A DNA stretch of 64,000 bases from Planktothrix sp. PCC 11201 (GCF_900009135.1 NZ_LT797701.1:472524-536523), one strand, 5' to 3'; shown: positions 1-10,397, counted from the stretch's first letter. The notes: generated from the letters alone by a model not told the origin. Translations and numbers: made by a program.

Positions 1-1303
<1,303 letters not shown>

Positions 1304-1645
1304 TGAAGAATCTGTTAGCTCTTATCTTGACTAATTTAATTAGTCATGTTATTTTTGATTCACCAACTTTACAGTTGACTCCTCTGTTAGTTTTTTTGAC
1401 TAGGAGTTTGTAAATTCGACTTTCAAACGTATTCTTTTTTCTAGGTTCGGTGCGCCCTCGTCGCTTTCGTTTCTCGAGCGCATTTACCAATATATCTAAC
1501 CTCCTAGGGTTTGTCAACCCTTTTTTCCATCTTTTTTTCCTTGTGTGGGAATCCCTTCTATAATCAGCCTTTTAGACGACTCACCCTTTAACAATGTAGA
1601 TGGCAGGGACGAATATTGTTCCAGGTAAGCCATTCAAAGTTGTGT
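1304..1645 (-). other. rRNA operon leader and upstream region, no protein gene
   Basis: This stretch lies between the 16S gene and the end of the GvpF/L gene. It holds the rRNA promoter (1489-1518), A-tracts upstream of it, and a transcribed leader of roughly 180 nt with short complementary segments such as GACTAATT/AATTAGTC near 1330-1345. I see no credible ORF; the short ORF at 1600-1827 is antisense to GvpF/L. Confidence 0.6.
1489..1518 (-). promoter_or_regulatory. rRNA operon sigma70-type promoter
   Basis: On the minus strand a consensus -35 TTGACA (1513-1518) is followed by an 18-bp spacer and a -10 TATATT (1489-1494). Directly upstream (1519-1541) are A-tracts resembling an UP element. 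The predicted start is near 1482, giving a leader of about 180 nt before the mature 16S 5' end. Strong core promoters with A-rich upstream elements are typical of rRNA operons. Confidence 0.7.
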
Positions 1646-2332
1646 TTATAGAAAATGATAGGGGGGTATGGCATCCCCAATGGTTAATTGCCAATGGGGG
1701 GATTGATTTTGCCATTGTTCGAGTTTCTCTTGAAGTTGGGGCGATTGGGTTCGGTGAGTCAATATATATATGCGTTCTCGGTTGGGTTGACTCTGGGCGA
1801 AATGGATTTCTGTGTAGGTTTGGCTAATGGTGTTAACTAGCTGTTGCCATTCCTGGGCTTGCTGCTGCTGATGGTCGATTTGAAGCTGATGGAGTTGTTT
1901 TTTGGCTAAAAAGTATTCTCGTCCTCCCTGGGAGAATGAGTTTATGGGGTTGGGGGGAGTACGAACTGGAGTGGGTTCGAGGGGAATGCCTTGTAAACAA
2001 TACTCGGTCTTCCCTTGGAATTGCTCTAGTTTTTGTAAATAGTCCTGTTGATGCCGGGCTAAATGCTCGGAAAGTGCGATGGTAGAACGAAAACAAATTC
2101 CGAAGCGTAGCGGTAAGAGGGTGATTTGTTCAAAAACAGAACGGATAATTTGATCATGAATTAAAACGGCTTGTATTAATTGTTCATCGGTATCTGGAAG
2201 GTCTTGAGCTTTTAATTCGGGTTCTACTAAGGCGGATAATCCTTGAAAACTGATAATTTCTAAACAACCCCTAATCCCAGAAGGTAGTTTAAGGGGTGAT
2301 GTGGGTGTTTTGAAAAAAGCATAGGTATACAT
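1646..2332 (-). CDS. Gas vesicle protein GvpF/GvpL family
   Basis: This 228-aa protein belongs to the GvpF/GvpL family, minor proteins needed for assembly of gas vesicles, the hollow protein organelles that give buoyancy. Family features visible are the N-terminal YTYAFF, the block AVLIHDQIIRSVFEQ followed by LPLRFG (residues about 55-78), and a C-terminal PPYHFL like the PPYSF ending of GvpF. The gene runs toward the rRNA promoter. No gvpA, gvpC or gvpN is in the window, so this copy sits apart from, or at the edge of, the main gvp cluster. F and L cannot be separated by eye. Confidence 0.85.
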   Translation of the reverse strand: MYTYAFFKTPTSPLKLPSGIRGCLEIISFQGLSALVEPELKAQDLPDTDEQLIQAVLIHDQIIRSVFEQITLLPLRFGICFRSTIALSEHLARHQQDYLQKLEQFQGKTEYCLQGIPLEPTPVRTPPNPINSFSQGGREYFLAKKQLHQLQIDHQQQQAQEWQQLVNTISQTYTEIHFAQSQPNRERIYILTHRTQSPQLQEKLEQWQNQSPHWQLTIGDAIPPYHFL

Positions 2333-2424
2333 TTAGGTTATCAGTGTGTAAGAGTTTAATTTGAAAGTTAATGATTATAAATTAAGTCTTAATTGTTTCA
2401 GAATCATTGTTGATCAGAAACGAA

Positions 2425-4143
2425 TTAAAACTGATTTTTTACTGATAACTGATCGGGAATCCATTCAAAATCAAAGCTAAGTTGAGCAAATCCAGATTTC
2501 CAAGGAATAGATAGTTTTAAATTTTCAGGGGAATTATCCCAATCTATTTTGACTCCTTTGATCCAACTTTTAAGTTCAGGGGTAGTTTCTAATAAATTAA
2601 TGATTTGCAGTTTTAAAAATTCTATTAATTGAGGAAATCGACACCATTCATGGCTATCTGACTGGATAATCGAGTTAGGGATAAGGAGATTTACGTCAAA
2701 TTTGAGCGGTTGGCTACTGGCAATATCTACTTCCCAAGAATCGTTGGGAAATTCTGCATTTAAAACTGCTAATAATCTCAGGTGTCCGGTTTGCCAAACT
2801 AATCCAGGTTGTAGGACTTTGACTTTAATTCCACTAATAAGTTGCATAATATTATAATTGCTTTTAACCATCTGCCATAGTAATCTTAGGGATAATTCTA
2901 TTAGTGGCATTTCAGGTTGAAGACGCATCAAACTGGAAGGAGATTGGGGGCTATAAATAATATCAACTAATTCATCTGCAATTTGAATTAAGTCGATTAA
3001 AGAGGACTGTTTGGCTTGAAGATCGAGGGTTGAGATGGTTTCGGCGGAAAGGTTCAGATTATGGGATTGTTTTTGTTGTTTAAGCCAGTGTAAACCATAA
3101 TTTTGAATTTGGTTCTGAATATAAGGTTGAATGATGCCTGGGTCAGTGAGTCGAATTTGTGTTTTTAATAAAGACGCTTGAGAAACGGAAGCTAAGATCG
3201 AATATTCAACATCTTGAATCGGTGTAGGGATAAAAAATTCTTCGTCTTTTTGGTCATTTTCTAACGAATAACAAAAGGGACTAACTTCTGATGTTTCAGG
3301 ATCAGAAATGAATTGAAATCCCATTTTTATATGGATTTGACTTGGTTCCCATTGACTTTTAGGATAAATAATTTCAGTATTTACGGGATCAGTCAAAAAA
3401 TCAATCTGATTAAAATTATCTTGAATATGATGGGTAATTTGTGTTAACAAAGATTGAACTTCTAAAGGATGCTGACATAGGGAACATTCATTAGATTGAA
3501 CATAGGCTTCAGTCGGAATAAAAGGAGGAGGGAAAAAACTGGTTGCCAGATCGATTGAATTCTGTAGATCCTCTGTTTTAATGATTAAACTGGCAACTAA
3601 TCTTAATTTTCCGGGTGTCCAATCTTGATTAGGTAATAAAATTTCAGCATTAATTCCAGTCAATAGTCGCATAAATTGATAGGAAGTCTGTGATAAATTC
3701 CATAATAATTGAGGAACTAATGTACTAAGAAATAAAATAACTGGGGGTTGAATATTTGAGTCTTTCTGATCTGATGAATTAGGAAAAATCTCCGATGTAG
3801 AAACAGAGTGAGCTTGATAAGCTGTTAAAACTTCAGAAACTTCTTCTATAACATAAGGAATTAGGTTTTCAGGGGTTTGGGGTAAATTGCTTGGCCAGGC
3901 TCCATTAGGCGATCGCAAATGGGCAATAATTTGAATCAATTCTTGCATGGCTTGGACTAAATTAGCGGGAATTTCAGGAGAGTGAGAGATAGAATTAAAG
4001 GAAACTGAATCAATAAATTTAATTAGGGTTTGATCGAGAAAATCATCTAATTTTTGAGGTTGAGTTGTCGATGATTTTTCGATAGTATTTATTGTCGTAA
4101 CTTCTATGGAATCAATTGATCCTATTAATGGATTGTTATTCAT
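2425..4143 (-). CDS. Hypothetical protein with MazG-like motif and duplicated domain, coupled to kinase
   Basis: This 572-aa protein has no function I can assign with confidence. Residues about 64-112 resemble the N-terminal part of MazG nucleotide pyrophosphohydrolases: LRSPNGAWP, then QTPENLIPYVIEEVSEVL, keeping an EExxE metal-site pattern. A segment at 147-192 (LLWNLSQTSY...GKLRLVASL) recurs at 421-466 (LLWQMVKSNY...GHLRLLAVL), so the protein contains an internal duplication. Its ATG overlaps the TGA of the upstream Ser/Thr kinase gene (ATGA at 4140-4143), implying translational coupling and a shared role. No signal peptide is seen. It could be a kinase substrate or regulator; that is inference. 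Confidence 0.75.
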   Translation of the reverse strand: MNNNPLIGSIDSIEVTTINTIEKSSTTQPQKLDDFLDQTLIKFIDSVSFNSISHSPEIPANLVQAMQELIQIIAHLRSPNGAWPSNLPQTPENLIPYVIEEVSEVLTAYQAHSVSTSEIFPNSSDQKDSNIQPPVILFLSTLVPQLLWNLSQTSYQFMRLLTGINAEILLPNQDWTPGKLRLVASLIIKTEDLQNSIDLATSFFPPPFIPTEAYVQSNECSLCQHPLEVQSLLTQITHHIQDNFNQIDFLTDPVNTEIIYPKSQWEPSQIHIKMGFQFISDPETSEVSPFCYSLENDQKDEEFFIPTPIQDVEYSILASVSQASLLKTQIRLTDPGIIQPYIQNQIQNYGLHWLKQQKQSHNLNLSAETISTLDLQAKQSSLIDLIQIADELVDIIYSPQSPSSLMRLQPEMPLIELSLRLLWQMVKSNYNIMQLISGIKVKVLQPGLVWQTGHLRLLAVLNAEFPNDSWEVDIASSQPLKFDVNLLIPNSIIQSDSHEWCRFPQLIEFLKLQIINLLETTPELKSWIKGVKIDWDNSPENLKLSIPWKSGFAQLSFDFEWIPDQLSVKNQF

Positions 4144-6077
4144 AGGTCTTGCTCAAGATTAATAGATTTTACAAAATGTAGGTAACTCTGGGGTTCGGAA
4201 GCGGTAAGAATTGCTAAACCTGTTTTTCCCCAGGAAGTTATGGCTTGAGAATTAACTGGGCCAAGGTAATCTCCTAAAAATTTTCCTTCTAAATTCAAGA
4301 AGGTGTATTTTCCCTGTTGATCCGCTATAACATATCCCCAAGAGGTAGCGCAAGCGATTATGGGTGGAGAGCTTAAAGAGATGCGAATAATACTTAAGGG
4401 CTTTAAGTGTAAAAGAATAAGCTGAGGTTGATCATCGCATCCAATACCCAATACAGTATAGGGTTGAGGAGTGGGAATAATTTGTTTTAAAGGAATGAAT
4501 AATTTAAGGTTGCCAATAGGGGTTCCGCGGCGGGTATAAACCCTGAGCATATTGCAGTTTTTTTGTTTGAAGTTTAGCCAAACTCCGAGTAAATATCTCC
4601 GGTCTAAAAATATAAGTTCTGGAATTTGAGGAACAGAAAGAGATAATTTTTTAATCAGTTTTAAAGCGGGAGAACCCTGTTTATCGGTGAGGGAATAAAA
4701 TCGCAATTGTCCCGAAAAGGCTAAAGCCATATAACCACCCTTTGGTTCAATGGCAACTCTGTATAACAAATCTTTATATGAGGCTAGATTTAAAGGAGTT
4801 AAAGGATTGTTTTTTTCCGCTTTAACTTGATCAGAGTTTTGTGATTCCTGATGATTAGATGTACGAGATTGAATCCCACTTAAATTCAATAAAGATTGAG
4901 GATTGTCTTGAAAATTAGTTGCATAATAAATTTTATTTTTGGTCATTACACAACACCCATTTCCCATCATTTGCATGGCTAAAATCGGTTCGGGAAAATG
5001 AATTGGAGCTTGAGCAATAACCTGAGTTTCTTCAAGCGACGGAGAAGAATTATTGGGGGGAGACCAAATTTTTAATGTTTGACCAAACCCTGTGTAAAGA
5101 TAGGGAAAATTAGTAATACAATTTAAGGGGAATTTGGAATTTCCCACCGCAGGTAACGGAATAGAATGATCAACTGATAGAGTCAAATTAGAAACCCGAA
5201 CTTTGGAGAATTGTTCGTCTTCGGGGACATCGGGAAGTTTTCCCAAAATAATAGAGTCAGCCAGACTTTGAATTTGAGGATTAACTATGGCTTTTCGCAA
5301 TGCTTCTACCATCTCTGCTGCGGTTTTGTAGCGACGGGCTGGGAGTTTTTCTAGGGCTTTTTGAATGATTGTTTTTAGGGCTTCAGGAATTTCTGTCGGG
5401 ATCTGCAACCGTTGATTTAAGTGGGCTGACATCAACTCACCGGGTAAGCCATGAAAGGGGCGATCCCCTACTAATAGTTCAAATAAGACAACCCCCACCG
5501 CATAAATATCTGATCTAGGGGAATAAATGCCATAAAATCGTTCTGGAGCCATGTAAGCAGGAGATCCTCCGGTAAAAGTGGAGGGCCTTTCTGAAGGGGA
5601 CAGTTTTCCAGCCAGGGGAAGACGGCGAGCAATGCCAAAGTCTGATAATTTTGGCTGCCACCCTTGGGATTTGAGGGTGAGTAGGATATTTTCAGGTTTA
5701 ATATCACAGTGAATAATACCCCGTTGATGGGCGTAGTCTAAACCCTCTAAAACGCCGATGATCAGGTCTAATGCTTCTTGTAGACGTAGGGAGTTTTGTT
5801 GTTCGACAAGATGACGTAGTGTTCCTCCTTCACAATACTCCATGACTAAATAGCGTCCGGTCTGGATATGTTCAAGACCTAAACAAGCAGCGATATTAGG
5901 ATGTTGTAAACTGATAATAAACCATAGTTCTTGCAAAAATTGGTGAGTAGGGGCGTTTTGATGACTAAGTTCTTTGAGCGCGACCAGTTGTCCCGTACGG
6001 CGATCGCTAGCACAGTAAACTTTACCAAACTGGCCTTGTCCTACTAACCCTAAAATTCGGTATCGAGAAGCCTGCAT
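4140..6077 (-). CDS. Serine/threonine protein kinase, SpkG-like
   Basis: This 645-aa protein has an N-terminal Hanks-type kinase domain (about 6-270): glycine loop GQGQFG at 13-18, ATP lysine K35, catalytic loop HCDIKPEN at 123-130, DFG at 146-148 and APE at 177-179. The usual HRD arginine is Cys124, making this a non-RD kinase. The C-terminal half (about 300-640) looks like repeated beta-strand segments, possibly a propeller-like sensor, with no transmembrane helix. The neighbourhood (ferredoxin, V4R and phycobilisome-like genes) resembles the Synechocystis cluster that ends with spkG (slr0152). A hypothetical gene overlaps its 3' end by 4 nt. Confidence 0.9.
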   Translation of the reverse strand: MQASRYRILGLVGQGQFGKVYCASDRRTGQLVALKELSHQNAPTHQFLQELWFIISLQHPNIAACLGLEHIQTGRYLVMEYCEGGTLRHLVEQQNSLRLQEALDLIIGVLEGLDYAHQRGIIHCDIKPENILLTLKSQGWQPKLSDFGIARRLPLAGKLSPSERPSTFTGGSPAYMAPERFYGIYSPRSDIYAVGVVLFELLVGDRPFHGLPGELMSAHLNQRLQIPTEIPEALKTIIQKALEKLPARRYKTAAEMVEALRKAIVNPQIQSLADSIILGKLPDVPEDEQFSKVRVSNLTLSVDHSIPLPAVGNSKFPLNCITNFPYLYTGFGQTLKIWSPPNNSSPSLEETQVIAQAPIHFPEPILAMQMMGNGCCVMTKNKIYYATNFQDNPQSLLNLSGIQSRTSNHQESQNSDQVKAEKNNPLTPLNLASYKDLLYRVAIEPKGGYMALAFSGQLRFYSLTDKQGSPALKLIKKLSLSVPQIPELIFLDRRYLLGVWLNFKQKNCNMLRVYTRRGTPIGNLKLFIPLKQIIPTPQPYTVLGIGCDDQPQLILLHLKPLSIIRISLSSPPIIACATSWGYVIADQQGKYTFLNLEGKFLGDYLGPVNSQAITSWGKTGLAILTASEPQSYLHFVKSINLEQDL

Positions 6078-6178
6078 GGTGTATTTTAGACCACCTCGTT
6101 AATGCTATTGCCGATAGTATTGAAGTATACCTAAAATATGGGCATTACTGACAAATTAACCTTATCCAGCGACCAGGG

Positions 6179-6490
6179 GTGTTTATGTTTTCGACCGTTG
6201 AATCAGACTCTACAACACCAGTTACAGGGCCAGCCCCAACTAAAATCATTCAATCTCAAAACCAATATCGCACTTGTCGGATCAAGGTGCCGGATTTGGA
6301 TCAACCTATTGCTGCGGTTTGTGTTGATCAGGAATACTACAGTTTTTTTAAGGCGGTAGAGGATGCTGAGAAAACGTTAGAAATCGTTGCTAAACTGGGA
6401 AAGGTCGGAGACAGCACCGTCATTACCAAAACTCCAAAAGGTTATGCAATTTGGGTGCAAGAGCCTAATGCTCAACTTCATCGTTCTTGA
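6179..6490 (+). CDS. Conserved hypothetical protein
   Basis: This is a 103-aa (GTG start) or 101-aa (ATG at 6185) protein with no recognised domain. The sequence is acidic in the middle, with a segment YYSFFKAVEDAEKTLEIVAKLGKVGDST and a C-terminal KGYAIWVQEP that looks like a compact alpha/beta fold. It is divergent from the kinase gene and 183 nt upstream of the ferredoxin gene. A small hypothetical gene also lies beside the ferredoxin in the Synechocystis slr0144-slr0152 cluster, which may be its counterpart. An AGGGG at 6175-6179 is compatible with the ATG start. Confidence 0.75.
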   Translation: MFMFSTVESDSTTPVTGPAPTKIIQSQNQYRTCRIKVPDLDQPIAAVCVDQEYYSFFKAVEDAEKTLEIVAKLGKVGDSTVITKTPKGYAIWVQEPNAQLHRS

Positions 6491-6673
6491 GGCCTAAATT
6501 TGTTATGAAAATAACAGGGGAGATAGAAAATAGGCGTGTCTAAGGATACTGAAAGTGTCAATGTGCCGCAATAATGGGATGTTAATGTCCCTGAAATCTT
6601 GAATCTAACTGCTAACTTGTGCAATCTACATTGTTTGCGATCTATTGATTATCTAATCTAATTTTTACTACAA

Positions 6674-7165
6674 ATGGCTAAAATACTTCGACTAGAACCG
6701 ATTGCGGAAGAAATGGCAGTTAAGACTAATTCTAACTTGCTTTCGGCATTAATGACTAAGGAACTTCACGTCCTAAAAGAATGCGGGGGGCGGGGAATGT
6801 GTGCCACCTGCCATGTTTTTATTAAGGATGGCATGGATGGTTTATCTAAAGTCAGCCGTCGTGAACAAAGAACTTTGGAAGTGATCACAACGGCTAAACC
6901 CAATTCCCGTTTGGCGTGTCAAGCTCATGTTCTTGGGGAGGGTATTGTTGTCGAATTACCCTCTGGGATGTATATTGATGCCATCGAAGATATAGAATCA
7001 TTAGTCGGGCGACGAGCCGAACAAGAACTTCTGCATCCGATTACTGGGCAAGTTGTGGTTGAAACTGGAAAACTGATTACCCGATCAATTCTGAATCAAT
7101 TGAAAGAAACTCGTTTACAAGTGGGCGAATATTTAGCTCGAACTCGGAATGCTAAAGATGAATAA
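6674..7165 (+). CDS. 2Fe-2S ferredoxin-domain protein
   Basis: This 163-aa protein has a plant/adrenodoxin-type 2Fe-2S domain. The cluster ligands are visible as CGGRGMCATC (residues about 37-46) and a later Cys in LACQAHV. The N-terminal ~105 residues form the ferredoxin fold; the remaining ~60 residues are an extra helical tail. It is probably a cytoplasmic electron carrier. It resembles the ferredoxin (slr0148-like) in the photosystem II assembly cluster of Synechocystis, and the nearby V4R, phycobilisome-like and kinase genes support that. A phycobilisome-like gene follows on the same strand after 154 nt. Confidence 0.88.
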   Translation: MAKILRLEPIAEEMAVKTNSNLLSALMTKELHVLKECGGRGMCATCHVFIKDGMDGLSKVSRREQRTLEVITTAKPNSRLACQAHVLGEGIVVELPSGMYIDAIEDIESLVGRRAEQELLHPITGQVVVETGKLITRSILNQLKETRLQVGEYLARTRNAKDE

Positions 7166-7215
7166 TAAACAGTTATCAGTTATCAGTTATCAGTCAACCG
7201 TTATCAGTATAAGAG
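7166..7215. repeat. Short tandem repeats of the TTATCAG type
   Basis: Several copies of a heptamer-like unit (GTTATCA/GTTATCAGT) follow the ferredoxin stop codon. The same family recurs at 10398-10527. This looks like the short tandemly repeated repetitive sequences common in filamentous cyanobacteria. No gene is present. Confidence 0.6.
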
Positions 7216-7319
7216 TTGAAAGTTAATAGCTTGTTTCAATCCTTAGCTGTTCACTGACATAGACAGTGATGTCTTTTTCTCCCTGTTGCCTATTGCTTAT
7301 TCCCTACTATAACTGATTT

Positions 7320-7802
7320 ATGTTTACTAATTTAGAACGTTTGAGTGTGGAAGTTGATGGTCGTTATGCAACATCAGAAGAACTGGATTTTTTAAAATCC
7401 TATTTTGGCACGTTTAAATATCGGATCAGTGCCTATCAAAAAATTAAAAATAATGAATCAGCGATTATGAATCAAATTCAAGAGAATTTGGAAAAAATGA
7501 ACCCGGATATCTTTATACAAGGTTCAGTTAATTTAAAATCAAAATGGCATTTAGATACACTCAGAGTTTTAAGATATTCAGCCATGGCGTTATTAATCGA
7601 TGATCCCGAATATTTGCAACAACGCCTATTAATTTGGTTTTCAACAATTTTACAAGCCTTTAAAGTTCAAGCTCTAACTCAATTAACTTATAAAACCATG
7701 ACCGATGTGATTATAAGCTATTTAACCCCAGAAGAAAACCATCTATTTTTACCTCTGATTGAACTGACTTCCAATACTTTATGTAAAAAAAGACCTTTAT
7801 AA
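7320..7802 (+). CDS. Phycobilisome-like protein without bilin cysteine
   Basis: This 160-aa protein has the globin-like phycobilisome fold of allophycocyanin subunits, seen in LRVLRYSAMALLIDDPEYLQQRLL (residues about 88-111), which matches the helix E/F region of ApcA/ApcD. The cysteine that normally binds phycocyanobilin is absent; the only Cys lies at the extreme C-terminus. It is probably a non-pigmented relative with a regulatory or assembly role. A related 153-aa protein is encoded at 9935-10396, so this neighbourhood carries two such paralogues. It converges on the pentapeptide gene. Confidence 0.82.
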   Translation: MFTNLERLSVEVDGRYATSEELDFLKSYFGTFKYRISAYQKIKNNESAIMNQIQENLEKMNPDIFIQGSVNLKSKWHLDTLRVLRYSAMALLIDDPEYLQQRLLIWFSTILQAFKVQALTQLTYKTMTDVIISYLTPEENHLFLPLIELTSNTLCKKRPL

Positions 7803-7817
7803 AATCCCTTTTTTTAA

Positions 7818-8978
7818 TTAATTATAAATTTTTCCATTCGGTAATGTAGCTCCATGTAACTTTGCACCCTTAATTTCGGCATTGGCTAGAATTGCCCCTT
7901 TTAAAGTTGCCCCTCTTAAATCAGCCCCACTCAAATTAGCCCCCATTAAATTTGCATCGGCTAAGTTAGCATTGCCCAGATGAGTATTTCTTAAATCGGC
8001 ATTAATTAAACAAGATTTACTCAAGTTAGCAGAACTTAAATTACTGGCATTTAAGTTAGCATCCATTAATAAAGCTCCCTCCAAGTTGGCTTCACTTAAA
8101 TATGCCCCTGCTAAATTAATTCCCGTTAATAATTTTTGTCTTAAATCAATGCCACCCAAATCAGCCCCACTTAAATTAATTCCACTTAAATGGGCACCAT
8201 TTAAACAGACATTTCTCAGATAGGTTTTGCTCAAATTGGCTTTACTCAGATTAGCACGAGTTAAGTTAGCTTCATTCAGATCGGCTTCTAATAAAGTTGC
8301 AGAATTAAGAAAAGCATCGGTTAAATCAGCGTGTCTTAAATTAGTTTTTAACATTTGGGCTTTGGTTAAATCAGCCCCGGTGCAATTAGCTCCACTTAAA
8401 TTAGCTCGGACAATAGTAGCTTGAGTTAAATTTGCACCGGATAGGTCTACATCTTTCAAATTAGCCTGGGTTAAATCCGTATTTTTCAAGATAGCTTGGC
8501 GAAGATTTGCCTTAATTAAATAGGCCTTAACTAAGGAAGCTTGAGTCAAAATCGCCTCTATGAGAATTGCAGAACTAAAATCAGCACTTTTGAGATTGCA
8601 ATGATTCAGATCCGCCTCTTGCAAATTTGCCCAATTCAGGTGGGCGCCTTCGAGGTTAACCCGACTCAGGTTAGCTCCAGTCAGAATCGTACCACTGAGA
8701 CTAGCTCCACTGAGATTAGCCCCGGTTAAATTGGCTCCAGTCAAATTAGCCTTACTGAGATTAACTAAACTGAGATGGGCCTCGCTTAAGTCAGCATGAC
8801 TTAAATCGACACCAATTAAATGTGGTCGATTTTGGGGTTCTCGAATATTAGCTAAACCCATAGTTGTTATGGTATTGGGTCGATAAGAGTTGGTACTCAG
8901 AATCATACCTCGCAGACTCACGCCCTTAAAATCCCGTTCTCCATCTCCATATCGACTCAGTAGTTCAATCGCATCCAT
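7818..8978 (-). CDS. Pentapeptide-repeat protein
   Basis: This 386-aa protein is almost entirely made of A(N/D)LXX repeats, from about residue 50 to 380, predicting a long right-handed quadrilateral beta-helix. There is no signal peptide or transmembrane segment, and the N-terminal ~45 residues are non-repetitive. Such proteins are numerous in cyanobacteria and most have no known function. It sits between the phycobilisome-like gene (convergent) and the V4R gene (same strand, 183 nt upstream). The repetitive DNA creates spurious antisense ORFs. Confidence 0.93.
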   Translation of the reverse strand: MDAIELLSRYGDGERDFKGVSLRGMILSTNSYRPNTITTMGLANIREPQNRPHLIGVDLSHADLSEAHLSLVNLSKANLTGANLTGANLSGASLSGTILTGANLSRVNLEGAHLNWANLQEADLNHCNLKSADFSSAILIEAILTQASLVKAYLIKANLRQAILKNTDLTQANLKDVDLSGANLTQATIVRANLSGANCTGADLTKAQMLKTNLRHADLTDAFLNSATLLEADLNEANLTRANLSKANLSKTYLRNVCLNGAHLSGINLSGADLGGIDLRQKLLTGINLAGAYLSEANLEGALLMDANLNASNLSSANLSKSCLINADLRNTHLGNANLADANLMGANLSGADLRGATLKGAILANAEIKGAKLHGATLPNGKIYN

Positions 8979-9161
8979 GGGTTAAACCTAAGTTGAGAGT
9001 CTCCAATGAACCCAAACAATCTCCTTTGAATATTTTTATAACTGGCTTTAATCAGCAATCAGTAATCAGTGTGGAGACTTACCAAAGGCGCAAGGGATAT
9101 TATGATCAGGCGATTGGTGAGTCTATGTGAGTTATTAGTTTACCGATAACTAATTAACATT

Positions 9162-9815
9162 TCATACCAGTGCTTTCAGAATAGTGTCATGATCTTTCCC
9201 TTGATCTACTAAAGCTTCGACTGATTGTAAACGATTACTCAAACCTAGAATAAATTGGTTAGAATCTGCACCCATTGACTCACAGGTTGTTTGAATACAA
9301 TGGAGATCTCGTCCGGTTAATTGACTAAAAAAGGAGCTAAAAATTCCAGCTTCCAAAAAACAAACGGGTCGGTTCCAGTCTTTAGCAATACTAGCAAAAG
9401 GTGAATTTTTGGTAATCAGGATCAAAAATCCCGTGTTAGTATATTGAGCATCTAAATCAAATGTTCCCCAACCATGGGTTTTCCAACATTGTTGTAAACA
9501 TTGAATGAATTCGATCATTTCCATTTGCGCCACAGTTTTGTCATAATATTCGCTGATTTCTTCACAAAAACGGACATAAAAATTTTTTCCCCACCAGCGA
9601 CCACAATTGAATAAGACTAAGCGGGCAGCTTGACCTGTTTCTTGTTCCAATCCGGTATAAATTGCTTCAAGGAAGGTTAAGGGAAGACCCAGTAGACGAC
9701 CTCCGAGGCGATTTTCTAGTAACCCTAATTCCAGATCCCCTTTCACATAGGCATCATAAGCAAAATAGTTGCCTGGAAGTTGAGGTTTAATGAGTAAATT
9801 GTTGATTTCAATCAT
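9162..9815 (-). CDS. V4R-domain protein (slr0147-like)
   Basis: This 217-aa protein has a V4R (4-vinyl reductase) domain, a small-molecule or tetrapyrrole-linked fold, in its C-terminal half. Visible family marks are CFLEAGIFSSFFSQLTGR (about 148-165) and CIQTTCESMGADSNQFILG. It is the second V4R gene here; the other is at 10793-11494 and lies in the same direction with the small repeat protein and the phycobilisome-like gene between them. The order V4R, small protein, phycobilisome-like, V4R matches Synechocystis slr0144-slr0147, which is linked to photosystem II assembly. It follows the phycobilisome-like gene by 119 nt. Confidence 0.88.
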   Translation of the reverse strand: MIEINNLLIKPQLPGNYFAYDAYVKGDLELGLLENRLGGRLLGLPLTFLEAIYTGLEQETGQAARLVLFNCGRWWGKNFYVRFCEEISEYYDKTVAQMEMIEFIQCLQQCWKTHGWGTFDLDAQYTNTGFLILITKNSPFASIAKDWNRPVCFLEAGIFSSFFSQLTGRDLHCIQTTCESMGADSNQFILGLSNRLQSVEALVDQGKDHDTILKALV

Positions 9816-9934
9816 GATTTAAACAGGTGATATTGACGGTTGATGGTTAACCGAATCGCGGTTGTGATGAACAGATATTTTTTTACAAGGGTTTCTATAA
9901 AAGTGCTAATCAGAATTGATTAACTCTTTTTGAT

Positions 9935-10396
9935 TCAAGGTTTTAGCAAGTAACTTTTAACTTGTTCCAGGAAGGGTTGGATAAAAACCATTGCCTTTGC
10001 TGAGAGTAATTCATTTAAACGGGTATTAAGCAACTGGTAGACTTGAGTATCAATAGCTTGACTATTATGGGCTTCAACTATACCTGATAACCAATCAATC
10101 ACTCGTCGCTGAAGGTATTCTGAATCATTTAATAACATCGCCATCGCACTATGGCGCAAAATCAGAATCCATTGTTGTAAAATCTGTTCTAAACGTTCTT
10201 GTTTTTCCTGGGGAAATATAACTGAAATTTGATCGGCAATGGGCTGAAAAATAACCACTTCTCGATCGCGAAGAAATTCGTAAATTTTTAATCGTTGGGC
10301 TAAAGTTTCTGAATAGCTCTTAAAACCCAACAATTCTTCGGTTTGAAGATAGCGATTTTCCGCTTTGACTAATAATTCATTTAATTCAGCTTGCAT
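9935..10396 (-). CDS. Phycobilisome-like protein without cysteines (slr0146-like)
   Basis: This 153-aa protein has the phycobiliprotein-like helical fold; the diagnostic stretch is LILRHSAMAMLLNDSEYLQRR (about 85-105), closely matching the paralogue at 7320-7802. It contains no cysteine at all, so it cannot bind a bilin covalently. It lies between the two V4R genes, as slr0146 does in Synechocystis. It is probably soluble and may act as a scaffold or sensor in assembly of photosynthetic complexes. Confidence 0.85.
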   Translation of the reverse strand: MQAELNELLVKAENRYLQTEELLGFKSYSETLAQRLKIYEFLRDREVVIFQPIADQISVIFPQEKQERLEQILQQWILILRHSAMAMLLNDSEYLQRRVIDWLSGIVEAHNSQAIDTQVYQLLNTRLNELLSAKAMVFIQPFLEQVKSYLLKP

Positions 10397-10397
10397 G

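Noticed and set aside
8227-8729. Plus-strand ORFs antisense to the pentapeptide-repeat gene
   Set aside because: They arise from the 15-nt periodic coding of the real gene and have repetitive nonsense sequence.
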